From Streptomyces sp. RFCAC02 (GTDB lineage Bacteria > Actinomycetota > Actinomycetes > Streptomycetales > Streptomycetaceae), in assembly GCF_004193175.1 (NCBI RefSeq), contig NZ_SAUH01000001.1:2645501-2709500 (forward strand): a DNA stretch of 64,000 bases, given 5' to 3'. Positions 1 to 8,038 of the stretch are shown here, piece after piece. Below the pieces are notes generated by a model. The model had not been told where the DNA came from. It saw only the letters and a program-made list of their open reading frames with translations, and did not search any database. Position numbers and translations under genes: made by a program. Each line of letters starts with the position of its first letter. The first letter of the stretch is position 1.

Positions 1-1
1 C

Positions 2-241
2 GACGACTCGGCGTTCTACTACCGCGTCCACAGCCCGGTCGTCCTCATCGAGTACGACGCCCAGTCGCCACTCGCCTACAACACCGGGGACGACGCCTCA
101 AGCAGCGGCGCCCCCGGTGGCGGCATGGGCGGCATGGGCGGGGAGCCGACGCAGCAGCACATCCACACCATCATCCGCACACCCAACGGCAACGACTACG
201 GGGTGGACCTGCTCAAACTCCACCTCGCCACCGACCACTGA
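2..241 (+). CDS. DUF3500 family protein, C-terminal fragment (cut by window edge)
   Basis: The reading frame enters from the left edge and ends at TGA 239-241, giving the last 79 residues. The piece contains FYYRVHSPVVLIEYD, a glycine/methionine-rich linker, then QQHIHTIIRTPNGNDYG followed by DLL. This His-rich, RTPNGNDYG-bearing ending is typical of the C-terminus of DUF3500 proteins, which are metal-dependent-looking enzymes of unknown reaction found widely in actinobacteria. No signal or start can be judged because the 5' part lies outside the window. It converges with the repeat lipoprotein, whose stop is only about 4 nt away, so the two genes share a 3' boundary. Family assignment is from memory of the motif. 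Confidence 0.75.
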   Translation, partial: DDSAFYYRVHSPVVLIEYDAQSPLAYNTGDDASSSGAPGGGMGGMGGEPTQQHIHTIIRTPNGNDYGVDLLKLHLATDH

Positions 242-245
242 GGCG

Positions 246-914
246 TCACTGCTGCTGGACCGGGGGGCAGTAGCCGGTCTCCTCACCGATGGAGTTGATC
301 TCGGCATTCGGCCGCGTGTCCCCGGCGTAGTTGATCTGGTCCGTGCACTCCATGCCGGGCTCGCGGGGCGTGCCCGCCTGGTCGTCGGCCACCTGCGGGT
401 CGGGGCAGGTACCGGTCTCCTCACCGATCGAGTTGATCTCCGCGTTCGACCGCGGGTCCCCCGTGTAGTCGAACTCGTCCGTGCAGCTCACCTCGGCGTC
501 CCCCGAAGAACCCGCCTCCGAACCACCCACCTGCGGCTCCGGGCACGTACCGGTCTCCTCACCAATGGAGTTGATCTCCGCGTTCGACCGCGGGTCCCCC
601 GAGTAGTCGAACTCGTCCGTGCAGCTCACCTCGGCGTCCCCCGAAGAACCCGCCTCCGAACCACCCACCTGCGGCTCCGGGCACGTACCGGTCTCCTCAC
701 CAATGGAGTTGATCTCCGCGTTCGACCGCGGGTCCCCCGTGTAGTCGAGCTGGTCGGTGCAACTGGCGTCGGAGCCGGTCTCCTTGGAGTCGGTGGCCGT
801 CGAGGACTCGGCGGAGGCCGAGGTGTCGTCGGAACCGCCGCCGTCACAGGCCGTCAGCGCGAGGCAGGCGGCCACAGCGGCTGTGGTGAACACCGAGATC
901 TTCCGGACGCGCAT
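246..914 (-). CDS. secreted lipoprotein with four 46-residue tandem repeats
   Basis: This 222-residue protein starts at ATG 912-914, preceded by a strong GGAGGAAG ribosome site. The N-terminus has a basic start, a hydrophobic stretch and a lipobox LTAC with the acylated Cys at 23. A Ser/Thr/Asp-rich linker follows. Four repeats begin at Cys52, Cys98, Cys144 and Cys190. Each starts CTD(E/Q), continues with DY-GD-R-NAEINSIGEETG and has a second Cys 26 residues after the first, which would allow one disulfide per repeat. The last copy is shorter and ends in QQQ. Copies 2 and 3 are nearly identical at DNA level (138-bp period), which implies recent duplication or gene conversion. It should sit on the outer face of the membrane. 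I do not recognise the family, and the function is unknown. Confidence 0.85.
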   Translation of the reverse strand: MRVRKISVFTTAAVAACLALTACDGGGSDDTSASAESSTATDSKETGSDASCTDQLDYTGDPRSNAEINSIGEETGTCPEPQVGGSEAGSSGDAEVSCTDEFDYSGDPRSNAEINSIGEETGTCPEPQVGGSEAGSSGDAEVSCTDEFDYTGDPRSNAEINSIGEETGTCPDPQVADDQAGTPREPGMECTDQINYAGDTRPNAEINSIGEETGYCPPVQQQ

Positions 915-1177
915 GCTGTCTTCCTCCGTGTGGGGGTGCCCCGCTCTGTTCGAACGGGCAGTACGACCCACCAGACGTTGCCCCGCCTGCCCCAGTTGCA
1001 CGCCGGCTCCTCTCAGGACACGCCCGTGACATGCGGGTCGAAGGACTGTGAACTGGGCTCGTGACTCCACCCACGCGTAAACGCGCGGGCTTCCTGTGTC
1101 GGCCGTCTCGCGGGGCCGTCTGGAGCGCGCCTGCGAACACGGCCGGTGCCGGCTGACCGTCCCGAACCGGCGCCCCG
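915..1177. other. intergenic region upstream of the repeat lipoprotein
   Basis: About 260 bp lie between the lipoprotein start and the 3' end of the epoxide hydrolase gene. The lipoprotein promoter must lie here if it is not driven from further upstream. I see no convincing small gene, palindrome or terminator beyond the lipoprotein ribosome site at about 918-925. Confidence 0.4.
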
Positions 1178-2263
1178 TCAGCCCTCCTTCAGCCGGTCGA
1201 GGAAGAACGCCCTGACGTCCTCGGCGAACAGCTCCGGGACCTCCATCGCCGCGAAGTGGCCGCCGCGGTCGAACTCCGACCAGTGCCTGATGTCGTACAG
1301 CCGCTCCGCCAGGGGCCGCACCGACAGCGTGATGTCGTGCGCGAAGACGGCCACGCCCAGCGGCACCCGGCACCGCGGCGCGTTCCCCCGCGGGTTGTCG
1401 CGGTGGAACCGGCCCGACGAGGCCGCCGTCGCGGTCAGCCAGTACAGCGAGATGTCGGTGAGCATCCGGTCGTCGTCGACCGGCGTCGCCGGGTCGGTCC
1501 ACTGCGCGAACCGCTCGGCGATCCAGACGAGCTGGCCGACCGGCGAGTCGGTCAGCGCGTAGCCGATGGTCTGCGGGGTGAGCGCCTGGAGGGCCTGGTA
1601 CGGCGGGCGGTTCGCCATCAGCCGCCGGACCGTGTCCAGCCGGGCCTCGTCGGCCGCGGAGACCTCGACGTCGGGGTCGGGCCTGGTCGGCAGGTAGTTG
1701 ACGTGCACGCCGACGACGTGTTCCGGCGCGGCGGCGCCGAGCGCGACGGAGATGCCGGCGCCGAAGTCGCCGCCCTGCGCGCCGTAGCGCTCGTACCCCA
1801 GGCGGCGCATCAGCTCGGCCCAGGCGCGGGCGGTCCGGGCCGCGTCCCAGCCGCGTTCGCTGGTCGGCCCGGAGAAGCCGAAGCCGGGGATGGACGGGAT
1901 CACCAGGTGGAAGTCGCGCGAGAGCGGCTCGATGACGTCGAGGAACTCCAGGAACGAGCCGGGCCAGCCGTGCGTGAGGACCAGGGCGAGCGCGTCCGGC
2001 CGCGGGGAGCGGACGTGGACGAAGTGGATGGTCTGGCCGTCGATCTCGGTGGTGTAGTGCGGGAGTTCGTTCAGCCGCGCCTCCTGGGCGCGCCAGTCGT
2101 AGCCGGTGCGCCAGTACTCGGCCAGCTCCTTGAGGCGCGCGAGCGGGAAACCGTAGTCCCATCCGGCGCCGGCGACCTCGTTGGGCCAGCGGGTGCGGGC
2201 GAGGCGGTCGGCCAGGTCGTCCAGGTCGGCCTGGGGGATGTCGATGCGGAACGGCGTGATCAT
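1178..2263 (-). CDS. epoxide hydrolase (EHN-type alpha/beta hydrolase)
   Basis: The 361-residue protein has the N-terminal epoxide hydrolase cap/lead region (residues 1-110) followed by an alpha/beta-hydrolase core. The oxyanion-hole motif HGWPGS is at 98-103, the nucleophile elbow GGDFG puts Asp166 in the catalytic position, and a C-terminal GGHF supplies the catalytic His at about 336. These are the hallmarks of microsomal-type epoxide hydrolases, which add water to epoxides through an Asp-ester intermediate. The start ATG 2261-2263 is preceded by GGAG at a workable distance. No signal peptide is seen, so it should be cytoplasmic. It is divergent from a MarR gene with a palindrome between them, suggesting that the regulator controls it. 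Confidence 0.9.
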   Translation of the reverse strand: MITPFRIDIPQADLDDLADRLARTRWPNEVAGAGWDYGFPLARLKELAEYWRTGYDWRAQEARLNELPHYTTEIDGQTIHFVHVRSPRPDALALVLTHGWPGSFLEFLDVIEPLSRDFHLVIPSIPGFGFSGPTSERGWDAARTARAWAELMRRLGYERYGAQGGDFGAGISVALGAAAPEHVVGVHVNYLPTRPDPDVEVSAADEARLDTVRRLMANRPPYQALQALTPQTIGYALTDSPVGQLVWIAERFAQWTDPATPVDDDRMLTDISLYWLTATAASSGRFHRDNPRGNAPRCRVPLGVAVFAHDITLSVRPLAERLYDIRHWSEFDRGGHFAAMEVPELFAEDVRAFFLDRLKEG

Positions 2264-2338
2264 GGCGTCGGCTCCAGGGGAGGACTCGTCCGCCGACAGA
2301 ACGTGCGACGGGCTAACGTTTGACCCCCGAACAGTAAC

Positions 2339-2365
2339 ACAATCATTAGAGCGCCAAACGATTGT
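2339..2365. promoter_or_regulatory. inverted repeat in the MarR/epoxide hydrolase intergenic region
   Basis: ACAATCATT and AACGATTGT form 9-nt arms (8 of 9 matching) separated by 9 nt. The site ends 12 nt before the marR-type start. This AT-richer dyad in a GC-rich background is the expected form of a MarR operator and would cover both divergent promoters. Confidence 0.55.
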
Positions 2366-2377
2366 TAGACTCGCCGC

Positions 2378-2857
2378 ATGGAGACCCCTTCGCAGAGGAC
2401 GGCCCCCGCCAGGTGGGAGGGCCTGCCGAGCTGGCTGCTCACCCAGACCGGCCACCACGCGCACCGCGTGGTGGCCGACGGGTTCGCGTCCGTCCAGTCC
2501 CGCGGCTACCACTTCCGCACCCTGGCGGCCCTTGAGGACTCCGGCCCCGCCAGCCAGGCCGACCTCGGCCGCCGCAGCGGCATCCACCTCAGCGACATGG
2601 TCGCGACCCTCAACGAACTGGCGGAACGCGGCCTGGTCGAGCGCGCCCCCGACCCCGCCGACCGGCGGCGCAACATCATCACGCTCACCCCCGCGGGCAA
2701 GCGTCACCTGCGGCGCCTCGACCAGCGGCTCGCCGCGAGCCAGGACGAACTGCTGGCACCGCTGTCCCCCGACGAACGCCGCCGGCTGACCGGGCTGCTG
2801 ACCAAACTGCTGGCCCACCACACCCGGCACACGGCCGACACCCCCGAGGAGCCCTGA
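2378..2857 (+). CDS. MarR family transcriptional regulator
   Basis: This 159-residue protein has the winged-helix arrangement of MarR proteins. A dimerisation helix comes first (about 10-45), then a helix-turn-helix around [18 protein letters not shown] and a wing containing DPADRRRN, the D-x-R-D/R-R-N signature that contacts DNA. C-terminal helices follow (about 115-150). The ATG at 2378-2380 lacks a clear Shine-Dalgarno sequence; an inverted repeat ends 12 nt upstream, so the message may be leaderless or nearly so. It is divergent from the epoxide hydrolase, the probable target, and could sense an epoxide-related or aromatic ligand. The ligand cannot be read from the sequence. Confidence 0.9.
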   Translation: METPSQRTAPARWEGLPSWLLTQTGHHAHRVVADGFASVQSRGYHFRTLAALEDSGPASQADLGRRSGIHLSDMVATLNELAERGLVERAPDPADRRRNIITLTPAGKRHLRRLDQRLAASQDELLAPLSPDERRRLTGLLTKLLAHHTRHTADTPEEP

Positions 2858-2875
2858 CAGCCGGCGCCCGTCAGG
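2853..2875. terminator. probable bidirectional terminator between convergent genes
   Basis: CCTGAC and GTCAGG pair across an 11-nt GC-rich loop, and the stem overlaps the stop codons of the MarR gene and the facing reductase gene. There is no T-run. It is short and only suggestive. Confidence 0.35.
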
Positions 2876-3491
2876 CCCGCACGACGTCGTACGTCAGGTG
2901 CGTCGCCGTCGAGGTCGGGACGACGTCCCGCTGGACCAGTGTGCGCGGTGCCCTGCCGGTGAGCAGCGGCGTCCCGGCGCCCAGCACCACGGGCGCGAGG
3001 TGCAGCGTGAGGCTGTCGACCAGGCCCGCGTCCAGCGCCGAGCCGACCGTGGCGCCGCCGCCCATCAGGACGACGTCCAGGTCGGTGCCGCTGTCCGACG
3101 ACGCGGCCTCGGCGCGCCGGCGCGCGATCGCGACGGCGTCGCGCAGTCCCGTCGTGACGAACGTCCAGTCGAGGTCGTTGAGCCGCACCGCGCGCGGCGG
3201 CGCGCCGGTCAGCACGATGAACGCGGGCCTGCCGACCTCGCCCGCGCCGTAGCCGGTGGCGTCGCTCCAGCCGTTCGGCCCGTCCACCACGTCGAAGAGC
3301 CGGCGGCCGAGGACGACGGCGCCCGACCGGGCGGTGGCCTCGCGCAGCACCCGCCGGTCGCGGGGGTCGTCGGAGAACGCCCAGTGGTGCAGGGCCTCGC
3401 CACCGGTGCCGAGACCGTCTGCGGGACCGGGGTCGGGTCCGGTGACGAAGCCGTCGAGGGAGACCGAGATGTCGGCGACGATACGAGTCAT
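2871..3491 (-). CDS. dihydrofolate reductase family protein (RibD C-terminal-like)
   Basis: The 206-residue product starts [14 protein letters not shown], the typical opening of stand-alone RibD_C/DHFR-like proteins. It continues with a nucleotide-binding region containing [11 protein letters not shown] and the later DVVLMGGG segment, which corresponds to the glycine-rich NADPH site. A final [14 protein letters not shown] block is also conserved in this group. Members are cytoplasmic NAD(P)H-dependent reductases with mostly unknown substrates. The start at 3489-3491 fits the family length; an alternative start 11 codons upstream exists but would add an unconserved segment. The gene lies 46 nt downstream of the ECF42 sigma gene on the same strand, so it may be co-transcribed with it. 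Confidence 0.85.
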   Translation of the reverse strand: MTRIVADISVSLDGFVTGPDPGPADGLGTGGEALHHWAFSDDPRDRRVLREATARSGAVVLGRRLFDVVDGPNGWSDATGYGAGEVGRPAFIVLTGAPPRAVRLNDLDWTFVTTGLRDAVAIARRRAEAASSDSGTDLDVVLMGGGATVGSALDAGLVDSLTLHLAPVVLGAGTPLLTGRAPRTLVQRDVVPTSTATHLTYDVVRA

Positions 3492-3537
3492 GCAGAGCAG
3501 ACCAGCGCCGCCGCCCGTACTCATCGGCAGCCCCGCG

Positions 3538-4683
3538 TCAGCGGCGCAACCGGGTGTTGAGCCGGGCCGCCCGGCGTATCAGGTGGTCGCGCTCGGCGAG
3601 GTCGGACGCCTTGCCCGCGGCCTCCGCGTACAGCCGCGCCGCCGTCACCAGGTCACCGTCACGCTCGTGGAGGTGGGCGGCCACCGCCGTGTGGCGGGGC
3701 AGTGACGCGTCCAGCGCCGCGAGCGCGGCGAGGCCGGCGCGCGGCCCGTCCGCCTCGCCGACGGCCACCGCCCGGTTGAGCCGGACGACCGGGCTGTCGG
3801 TCAGGCGCACCAGTTCGTCGTACCACTCGACGATCTGCACCCAGTCGGTCTCGGCGGCGGTGGGCGCGTCGGCGTGCAGGGCCGCGACGGCGGCCTGGGC
3901 CTGGTACTCGCCCAGCCGGTCGCGGGCGAGGGCCGCCTGCAGGATCGCGACGCCCTCGGCGATCGCCGCGGTGTCCCACCGGCCGCGGTCCTGCTCGGCG
4001 AGCGGCACCAGACTGCCGTCGGGCGCGCTCCTGGAAGCGCGCCGGGCGTGGTGGAGCAGCATGAGGGCGAGCAGCCCCGCCACCTCGGGGTGGTCCGCCC
4101 GCGCCGCGAGCTGCCGGGTGAGCCGGACGGCCTCGGCGGCGAGGTCGATGTCGCCCGAGTAGCCCTCGTTGAAGATCAGATAGAGGACGCGCAGCACGGT
4201 GGTGACGTCGCCCGGCCGGTCGAACCGCGCGCCGGCCACGGTGCGCTTGGCCCGGCTGATGCGCTGCGCCATGGTCGCCTCGGGCACCAGGTAGGCCCGG
4301 GCGATCTGGCGGGTGGTGAGGCCGCCGACGGCGCGCAGGGTGAGCGCGATCGCGGACGACGGGGTCAGCGACGGGTGGGCACACAGGAAATGGAGCCGGA
4401 GCGTGTCGTCCACGGCGGGCGCCGGCCCGGGCGGCGGTTCCTCGTCGGCGATGTCCTCGCGCCGGCGGCGGGCGGCGTCCGCCCGGGTCGCGTCGAGGAA
4501 CTTGCGCCATGCGACGGTGACCAGCCAGCCCTTCGGATCACGCGGCCGGTCGGCCGGCCAGACGCGGAGTGCCTCGACCAGCGCGTCCTGCACGGCGTCC
4601 TCGGCCGCCGCGAAGTCGGCTCCGCGGCGGACGAGGACGGCGAGGACCTGCGGCGTGAGGCTCCGCAGCAGGGCCTCGTCCAT
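3538..4683 (-). CDS. ECF42-type RNA polymerase sigma factor
   Basis: The 381-residue protein has sigma region 2 (about 10-85, with AAEDAVQDALVEAL and a WL-TVAWRKFLD segment), then region 4 (about 110-165, LTTRQIARAYLVPEATMAQRI-RAKR). A long C-terminal extension of about 200 residues follows, with FNEGYS and TPR-like helices ending in RLNTRLRR. This architecture, beside a DGPF/YCII gene, defines the ECF42 group as I know it. There is no anti-sigma gene, so the C-terminal extension probably does the regulating. Its ATG (4681-4683) overlaps the YCII stop by one nucleotide (TGATG), implying translational coupling. It should direct transcription of its own YCII partner and possibly the downstream reductase. 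Confidence 0.9.
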   Translation of the reverse strand: MDEALLRSLTPQVLAVLVRRGADFAAAEDAVQDALVEALRVWPADRPRDPKGWLVTVAWRKFLDATRADAARRRREDIADEEPPPGPAPAVDDTLRLHFLCAHPSLTPSSAIALTLRAVGGLTTRQIARAYLVPEATMAQRISRAKRTVAGARFDRPGDVTTVLRVLYLIFNEGYSGDIDLAAEAVRLTRQLAARADHPEVAGLLALMLLHHARRASRSAPDGSLVPLAEQDRGRWDTAAIAEGVAILQAALARDRLGEYQAQAAVAALHADAPTAAETDWVQIVEWYDELVRLTDSPVVRLNRAVAVGEADGPRAGLAALAALDASLPRHTAVAAHLHERDGDLVTAARLYAEAAGKASDLAERDHLIRRAARLNTRLRR

Positions 4684-5096
4684 CAATGGCACTCCGTGGC
4701 GGCGGACGATGCGGCCAGGAACGGGCGGACCTCCAGCCACTCGTGGATCGGCTTCCCGCCCGCGCCGGGGGCGGCCGACAGCTCCCCGGCCAGCTCGACG
4801 GCGCGCTCGCGGCTGTCGACGTCGATCACCATCCAGCCGGCGATGAGGTCCTTGGTCTCGGCGAACGGGCCGTCGGTGACCGGCGGGCGCCCCTCGCCGT
4901 CGTGGCGGACCCACATCCCCTCGGGGGCGAGCGCCTGGCCGTCGACGAACTCGCCGGACTCCTCGAGCCGCGCCGCGAAGTCGTTCATGTACCGCATGTG
5001 CGCCGAGATCTCCTCCGGTGTCCACCGGTCCATCGGCACGTTGTTGACCGGGTCGGGAGCGCCGCGGTAGTGCTTCAGCAGCAGGTACTTGGCCAT
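4683..5096 (-). CDS. YCII/DGPF-domain protein partnered with ECF42 sigma factor
   Basis: The 137-residue protein opens MAKYLLLKHYRGAPDP and contains FVDGQALAPEGMWV followed by VTDGPFAETKDLIAGWMVIDV. The DGPF box and the His/Asp positions are characteristic of the YCII fold. The ATG at 5094-5096 has a good GGAGGAG ribosome site. It is the first gene of a two- or three-gene unit with the ECF42 factor. DGPF proteins are the usual targets and partners of ECF42 sigmas, but their biochemical activity is not established. Cytoplasmic location is inferred from the absence of any signal or membrane segment. Confidence 0.88.
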   Translation of the reverse strand: MAKYLLLKHYRGAPDPVNNVPMDRWTPEEISAHMRYMNDFAARLEESGEFVDGQALAPEGMWVRHDGEGRPPVTDGPFAETKDLIAGWMVIDVDSRERAVELAGELSAAPGAGGKPIHEWLEVRPFLAASSAATECH

Positions 5097-5159
5097 CGTG
5101 GTTCTCCTCCGCGTGGATGCGACCCATTGTGGTCGCGTTCACAGCGGGGACGGAGCCAC

Positions 5160-5195
5160 CCGCCGGTTCTCGACATCACCGGCGGACTTTTTTTT
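5160..5195 (+). terminator. intrinsic terminator on the + strand with no sense gene upstream
   Basis: A perfect 8-bp stem (CCGCCGGT at 5160-5167, ACCGGCGG at 5178-5185) with a 10-nt loop is followed after 2 nt by eight consecutive T (5188-5195). This is a textbook Rho-independent terminator for + strand transcription, yet genes on both sides run on the - strand. It may stop antisense RNA, or the hairpin alone may terminate the leftward gene at 5216. Confidence 0.65.
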
Positions 5196-5215
5196 CGCGG
5201 CCGGACCCGCCCGCG

Positions 5216-6247
5216 TCACCCGGCCCGGCCGCGCCCGTACTCGGCGAGCGCGTGGAAGGCGGCCTTGGGTTCCCAGGGCAGGCCGGGGCGCGCGGTGCCC
5301 GTGCCGCCTGCGGCGTTCACCCTGACGATGCCGAAGGACGCCCTGTCGAAGTCGCGCTCGGCGCTGTCCGCGTCGTGCGGCAGGTCGTAGCGGGCGAAGG
5401 TGTAGACGAAGGCCGCGTCGATCCCCGCTCCGTCGAAGACGTCGAGGAGGTCACGCAGGTACGCGGCCTGCTCCCGCTCGTCGCGGTCGACCGTTCGGTT
5501 GAACCGCACCGGGCGGGCGTCCCCGTCCCAGTCGACGACCGCGTCGCCGCGGCTGGCGAGGGCCGCGGCGCCGTGGAAGGAACCGCAGCCGAACTCGGTG
5601 ACGGCCGCCGGTCTGCCGTGCGCCGTCAGCGCCCGCAGCCCGCCCGCGAGCCGGTCCGCGTTCTGGTCGTCGCGGTAACCGGCGTCGGTGGCGACGATGT
5701 CGAACGGTGTCCAGTCGACGCCCTCGAACGGCAGCGACGCGTACCCGATCCGGCCGGAGAACTCCGCCCGCACGGCGGCCACCGCCCTGCCGAGAAAGGC
5801 GTTCACCGCGGCGGGGAGGGCGGGCAGGGCGGCACGGAACCGCTGGGGGTCGGACAGCAGGGCGGCCCGTTCGGTGAACGTGTCGCCGGGCAGGAAGCCC
5901 GAGGTGAAGAGCGATATCTCCGATCCGGTGAGGAAGACGACCTCCGCGCCCGCGCGCCGCAGCTTCTCCGCACGCCCGGCGCTGTCGACGAGGAAGTCGA
6001 GGAGTCCGTCCTGGCTGAGCCCGTTGGTGAACGGGCAGTACCAGACCTCGAGTCCGGCCTCGGCCGCGAGCCGGGCGGCCGTCTCCAGCCGGTCGCGGTC
6101 GCCGCCGGTGATCCGGACCGCGTCGCAGCGCAGTTCGTCGCGGATGACCCGCATCTCGCGGCCGACGACGGCCGGGTCGAAGGGTTCGCGGGTGGTGGTC
6201 CCCGCGCTGGTGAAACCGGTGTCGAAGTTGATGCCGAAGACGCGCAT
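5216..6247 (-). CDS. glycoside-hydrolase-like TIM-barrel protein of unknown role
   Basis: This 343-residue protein begins MRVFGINFDTGF and has no signal peptide. Segments such as FLTGSEIS (Glu110) and AVTEFGCGS (Glu218) sit at the ends of predicted strands. They are about 108 residues apart, as expected for the acid/base and nucleophile glutamates of clan GH-A barrels. PFDIVATDAGYRDD and FVYTFARYDLPHD are other conserved-looking blocks. Close homologues in Streptomyces are, as I recall, often labelled 'abortive phage infection protein', but I see nothing that supports a defence role. The ATG at 6245-6247 follows GGAGAGGGG. It is divergent from a TetR gene with two perfect palindromes between them, so substrate-induced derepression is likely. 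Confidence 0.7.
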   Translation of the reverse strand: MRVFGINFDTGFTSAGTTTREPFDPAVVGREMRVIRDELRCDAVRITGGDRDRLETAARLAAEAGLEVWYCPFTNGLSQDGLLDFLVDSAGRAEKLRRAGAEVVFLTGSEISLFTSGFLPGDTFTERAALLSDPQRFRAALPALPAAVNAFLGRAVAAVRAEFSGRIGYASLPFEGVDWTPFDIVATDAGYRDDQNADRLAGGLRALTAHGRPAAVTEFGCGSFHGAAALASRGDAVVDWDGDARPVRFNRTVDRDEREQAAYLRDLLDVFDGAGIDAAFVYTFARYDLPHDADSAERDFDRASFGIVRVNAAGGTGTARPGLPWEPKAAFHALAEYGRGRAG

Positions 6248-6275
6248 GACGCCCCTCTCCACGGACGGACCTTTA

Positions 6276-6292
6276 GGGTACGCACCGTACCC
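6276..6292. promoter_or_regulatory. TetR-type operator 1
   Basis: GGGTACG-CAC-CGTACCC is a perfect 7-bp-arm palindrome 29 nt upstream of the hydrolase-like start. It shares the core GGTACG-N3-CGTACC with a second copy, making it a strong operator candidate for the adjacent TetR protein. Confidence 0.75.
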
Positions 6293-6307
6293 TATGGCTC
6301 GTCCGCG

Positions 6308-6322
6308 GGTACGCCGCGTACC
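6308..6322. promoter_or_regulatory. TetR-type operator 2
   Basis: GGTACG-CCG-CGTACC is the second perfect copy of the same dyad, 31 nt centre-to-centre from the first (about three helical turns). The two lie between the divergent hydrolase-like and tetR genes, so one regulator could repress both. Confidence 0.75.
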
Positions 6323-6358
6323 GTAGGAGGCCGAGCGCGCGACGAGAGGGAGCAGGCA

Positions 6359-7054
6359 GTGCCGGAGTCCACGGACACGGGGCGGGGGGCCGGGGCTCCC
6401 CGGCGGCGCGGCACCGTGCTGGAGGACGCGATCCTGCGGGCGGCGGCCGAGACGCTGCGGGAGTCCGGCGTCCCGGGGCTGACCATGGAGGCGGTGGCCA
6501 GGCGGGCGGGCACGAACAAGAACGCGATCTACCGCCGCTGGCCCAACCGCGTCGCGCTCGGCGTCGCCGCGTACCGCCGCCTGACCGCCGACCGGACCAC
6601 GGTGCCGGACACCGGCTCGCTGCGCGAGGACGCCCTCGAACTCCTGCGGCGCGCGAACCGGACCTGGTCGTCGCCCTACGGGGAGATCCTGCGCGGCCTC
6701 ATCGCGGCGGCCGGCGGCACACAGGAACTGGTCACCCAGTTGCGCGACCCGGCGGCCGGCGACGACCCGCACCGGGCGGCATGGCTGACGGTGCTGGGCA
6801 GGGCGGTGGACCGCGGCGAGGCCACCCCCGAGGCACTGCACCCGCGCGTCGCATCCACACCCACCGCACTGCTGCGCGACGAATACACGGCGCGGGGCGC
6901 ACCGTCCGTACCGGACGCCAACCTCGTCGAGATCATCGACGAGATCTTCCTCCCCCTGATCCACGGCCGCGCCGCATCCCGGGCATCGGTCCCGTCGCGC
7001 ACGGGCGACGCCGCGCCGGACGACCGCTCACCGAAAATACGGAAACCGGAGTAG
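6359..7054 (+). CDS. TetR family transcriptional regulator
   Basis: The 231-residue protein is read from GTG 6359-6361, preceded by GAGGGAG. After a basic, flexible 20-residue leader, the N-terminal helix-turn-helix spans about 22-68 (LTMEAVARRAGTNKNAIYRRWPN), the standard TetR DNA-binding pattern. The rest is a helical ligand/dimer domain ending in a charged tail. It is divergent from the glycoside-hydrolase-like gene, and the twin GGTACG-N3-CGTACC palindromes between them are the expected binding sites. No ATG lies nearer in frame. Ligand unknown. Confidence 0.88.
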   Translation: MPESTDTGRGAGAPRRRGTVLEDAILRAAAETLRESGVPGLTMEAVARRAGTNKNAIYRRWPNRVALGVAAYRRLTADRTTVPDTGSLREDALELLRRANRTWSSPYGEILRGLIAAAGGTQELVTQLRDPAAGDDPHRAAWLTVLGRAVDRGEATPEALHPRVASTPTALLRDEYTARGAPSVPDANLVEIIDEIFLPLIHGRAASRASVPSRTGDAAPDDRSPKIRKPE

Positions 7055-7266
7055 GCCCCGGCGCGATTCCCGGCGGAAGACGTGAAAGCACTACCCGGAG
7101 CAACCCGGAAGGCGCCGCCGGAACGCGGGACCTGGAACGGGGAGACGGCACGGGGGAATTGCGCATCGCTCCAGAGAACGAGGGACCTCCACAGCAGACG
7201 ATCGCTCATTGGAGAATCACCGGGCCAGGCGGGACGAACGGCTTCCTTTCCACTGTTCCTGACCGC

Positions 7267-7303
7267 GTGCTCCTCCCGGCCGTTCATCGTCCGGGAGGAG
7301 CAC
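7267..7303. terminator. hairpin terminator downstream of the small secreted protein gene
   Basis: A perfect 13-bp stem, GTGCTCCTCCCGG (7267-7279) with CCGGGAGGAGCAC (7291-7303), encloses an 11-nt loop. It lies just beyond the stop of the leftward secreted-protein gene and facing the TetR gene end, so it could serve both. There is no T-run, as is usual in high-GC actinobacteria. Nothing else is visible in 7055-7313. Confidence 0.6.
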
Positions 7304-7313
7304 GGGAGCACGT

Positions 7314-7798
7314 TCAGCCGAGGGGGTCGCCCTCGCCGCATTTCCCGTTGGCGCCCGTGTCGACCCGGTACCACCAGCAGGTCTCGGCCTCCCACGAACC
7401 GTAGGGCCACGTGGTGTACGTGCCGTTCTGGTCGTAACACCCGCGGACGCCGGTGATGCACACCGCGGCCCTGATCCCGTTGATGGAGGAGTCCGTGCTG
7501 CTGCGGGCCACCCCCCATGCCTGGTTGCCGTTCCGCAGGCGATGTAGGCCTGGGCGTCATGATGGTTGTGCGGATTGGTCGTGTAGTCCATCCACAACAT
7601 CGCGCAATGGCCGTCCGCGGCCGTGTCGTGGACGTACCCGTTCATCTTCTTGGCGCCGTTTTCCGTGTAGTAGCTGGCGACGCCGTACACGCCGGTGCTG
7701 TTCAGGTAGTAATCACTGTCGGCCTGCGCCGTCGTGGCACCGATCAGCACGCAGGCGAGCGCCGCCGGAACCGGCGCCTTGAGAACCCAGGAACGCAT
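7314..7798 (-). pseudogene. small secreted protein gene with an apparent -1 nt frameshift
   Basis: Translation starts at ATG 7796-7798 with a signal peptide (MRSWVLKAPVPAALACVLIG then ATTAQA) and a mature start DSDYYLNSTGVYG. It contains DTAADGHCAM and AYIACG, then slips into a non-protein-like frame. From about 7530 the neighbouring frame continues convincingly (GNQAWGVARSS, AVCITGVRGCYDQNG, CWWYRVDTG, GKCGEGDPLG) to TGA at 7314-7316. A single missing base near TGCGGAAC (about 7533-7537) explains the break. The restored product would be about 160 residues, exported and Cys-rich. It shares the D-T-x-A-D-G-H motif with the divergent gene at 8039. It is either a true pseudogene or a sequencing error; function unknown. 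Confidence 0.75.
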
Positions 7799-8038
7799 GA
7801 CAATGGCCTCCTGTATTCGACCCGATTCCAGCGAGCCTCACATGTCGCTCCGCACACTGACAACCACGAGGATCAGCCAAGTAGTTGATCAAGCGGCGCG
7901 CGGCCGCGCGCTGCGGATGTGTCCGGCCGGACGAGTACGGGTGCGTCCGAGAACGCGCGCAGTTTCCGGGAAACCGCCCGAACACCCGTGCCCCCGCACT
8001 ACGCTGCCCGCAGTATCCGTTCCACGGGGGGACATCAC

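Noticed and set aside
246..2162. A 638-residue - strand frame covering the lipoprotein and antisense of the epoxide hydrolase region
   Set aside because: Only the last 222 residues, from the ATG with a strong ribosome site, are protein-like; the rest is a shadow frame of the epoxide hydrolase.
5216..6247. Reading the barrel protein as a phage-defence gene
   Set aside because: No defence-type domain, toxin motif or partner is visible; the only support would be a transferred name.
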